Shown here in pieces: positions 62,856-64,000 of a stretch of 64,000 nucleotides of DNA; position 1 is the first letter of the stretch; each line of letters starts with the position of its first letter. A model generated the notes under the pieces. That model made no database searches, was not told where the DNA came from, and worked only from the letters and a program-made list of their open reading frames with translations. Source of the stretch: Hippopus hippopus (taxonomy: Eukaryota > Mollusca > Bivalvia > Cardiida > Cardiidae); NCBI GenBank assembly GCA_946811185.2, contig OX328105.1:41466845-41530844 (forward strand), in the 5' to 3' direction. The position numbers and the translations under genes are program-made.

Positions 62856-63637
62856 CTGGCTTAAACAATGGTATTAGTGTTTGCAATGGTAGAAAATGTT
62901 TGAACCCAAGAACACGCTGGTTACCAGCCATCGCTTCTTTCAGTAATCTAAAACCACATCGCATAGTTTTCGGCACAGCTGTCTATGCTTTCTTCTGACC
63001 TACTTCTTGGTATTGCTATACAAGAATGAATGAATAGTATTTTGCTCTTGGTTAAAGTAACAATAGCTGCCAAAAGTCAAAAATCGTTTTATAGTATGGA
63101 AATTATTGTGAAGATGACAATCTGTTATTGTACAGTCAGTCGAAATGTTAGTTGCTGGCAGATAGGTTAAAAGTTGCCAGGTAACTCAATCCTTTTTTTA
63201 CTTTTTGCTTGTTTTTAAAATTCATTTTTCTGTCAGCGACTTACACTTGGATCGATTACCAAGAACAGATTGGCATCTTCACAATATTTTCCATACTTTT
63301 AAATGGTATGATTGATATTTAAATGCATTTTGCAATAAATGCATTGTTTGTTTTGAATGTGAACATGTTTATTCAGTGGAGCCCTGCTGGCCTATGTGGG
63401 GACTCATTTATCACATTACATAATTTTTAGCAGCAACTGCTCCTTTTTTGACAATAATTTAGATTAACAGCTAAAGTTCAAAAATATGATTTATCGTAAT
63501 GTACATGTATATAATTGAAAAGTTCACTTTTCAACAATAAACAAAACAGTGAGGAAAAAGAGGGAATTGGTTGCAAAATATTTTCATTATTTGTATCCAT
63601 ATGAACCCAATACCACACAATTCTAAGATTTCTCAAT
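62856..63637. other. Stretch without a recognised gene
   Basis: AT-rich. Parts repeat loosely inverted around 63000-63300 (TTACCAAGAACAG and CTTCACAATATTTTCCATAC against TATGGAAATTATTGTGAAGA), suggesting a decayed TIR element from about 63001 to 63310. Confidence 0.35.
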
Positions 63638-64000
63638 ACCACACAATCCCAAATTTTAATGACCCAGTAGCGCAGTTGGTAACAAACAGGACTCAAGAAC
63701 GGGGGGTTGCTGGTTCAATCCCCAGCTCGGCCAATTTCTCTCCAAGGATTGATGAAAGTCATTGTTGTAGGATTCATTCCCGTCTCAATACTGATCATTG
63801 TTTCAACCATGATTTTGAGGGAAAGCAGCCAGTGGCTTGGAAAGAATATTGTGTGGAGTACTGGTAAAGCATGGATAGGTGAACTGGCTGCCGCGATATA
63901 ATGTTGAAAACGGCGTTGAACACCATACAATCAATGAAGTGAGAAAAGACTTTTGAAAACACTGTAGGAAAGACATAAAATGCTGGTAGACAGCATTTTC
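63638..64000 (+). mobile_element. Family A MITE interrupted by a SINE-1, runs off the right edge
   Basis: The left piece ACCACACAATCCCAAATTTT breaks at the SINE head; GAGAAAAGACTTTTGAAAACAC and AAAATGCTGGTAGACAGCATT resume behind it. Confidence 0.65.
63662..63938 (+). mobile_element. SINE-1 copy
   Basis: CCCAGTAGCGCAGTTGGTAAC (box A), GCTGGTTCAATCCCCAGC (box B), body GAAAGCAGCCAGTGGCTTGG, end CACCATACAATCAATGAAG. Small frames over it on both strands are by-products. Confidence 0.8.

Noticed and set aside
63662..63735. tRNA gene
   Set aside because: Box A and box B are good, but the acceptor stem does not pair, and the same head with the same body recurs at 20981 and 47866, so it is a SINE head.

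Overview
This is eukaryotic, animal-type genomic DNA: AT-rich, with spliced genes (GT...AG introns) scattered through a dense sea of transposable elements. Several repeats look like those I know from bivalve molluscs, namely the short palindrome GGCCATGATGGCCC with 'CTCCACTGGCC' ends, GC-rich hairpin units with 'CTGCGCAG' cores, and the TTTCGCCCCC arrays. My best guess is a heterodont bivalve, but this rests on recollection, not on a search. There is no operon, CRISPR array or bacterial feature.

Host genes supported by sequence: (1) the last coding exon of an AMPK-related, SIK-like kinase (2689-4023, +); (2) a complete three-exon FMC1-type gene (ATP-synthase assembly factor with an LYR-like motif; 19342-22434, +); (3) a complete two-exon HIG1-domain-like gene (28926-31367, -). 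A fourth frame, 48416-49489 (+), encodes an acidic internally repeated sequence broken by one in-frame TAG; its status is unclear.

Mobile elements: the left edge holds the 5' part of a coiled-coil ORF1-like protein (<1-632, -), probably of a LINE. From 42693 there is a decayed Ty3/gypsy-type element (5' LTR, PBS, HhH-containing Gag, CCHC) whose gag is split by a 1456-bp hAT-like element with a 6-bp target duplication. From 52061 to 58031 lies an apparently intact LTR retrotransposon. It has 543-bp LTRs with no difference seen, a GTCAT duplication and one 1498-codon Gag-Pol frame in which integrase precedes reverse transcriptase, the Gmr1 arrangement. It sits inside a MITE.

Repeat families named below. 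Family A: about 50 copies, 190-230 bp, ends TTAA-CYCTTTACCACAC and GTGTGGTAAAGRG-TTAA, with a 30-bp-arm palindrome at the centre. Family B: a short palindrome around AGATCAGACTGCA/TGCAGTCTGATCT. Family C: about 260 bp with GAGCCATGCTCT ends. Family D: about 260 bp with GGCCTGCAACACGCGAAAA ends. Family E: about 1.1 kb with CTCCACTGGCC ends. Family F: a relative of E without those ends. SINE-1 and SINE-2: two tRNA-derived SINEs. There are also several minisatellites, a foldback-like element at 36976-38242, and three 27-32 bp CAGGGATC...GATCCCTG units, each flanked by its own 7-8 bp duplication.

Layout: 1-6.8 kb LINE end, SIK-like exon, family A cluster; 7.2-8.9 kb split minisatellite; 9.2-19.1 kb families A-E; 19.3-22.4 kb FMC1; 22.4-28.9 kb repeats; 28.9-31.4 kb HIG1-like gene; 31.4-42.5 kb repeats, foldback, relics; 42.7-46.7 kb broken gag element; 47.9-51.9 kb acidic ORF and tandem arrays; 52-58 kb LTR element; 58-64 kb repeats.
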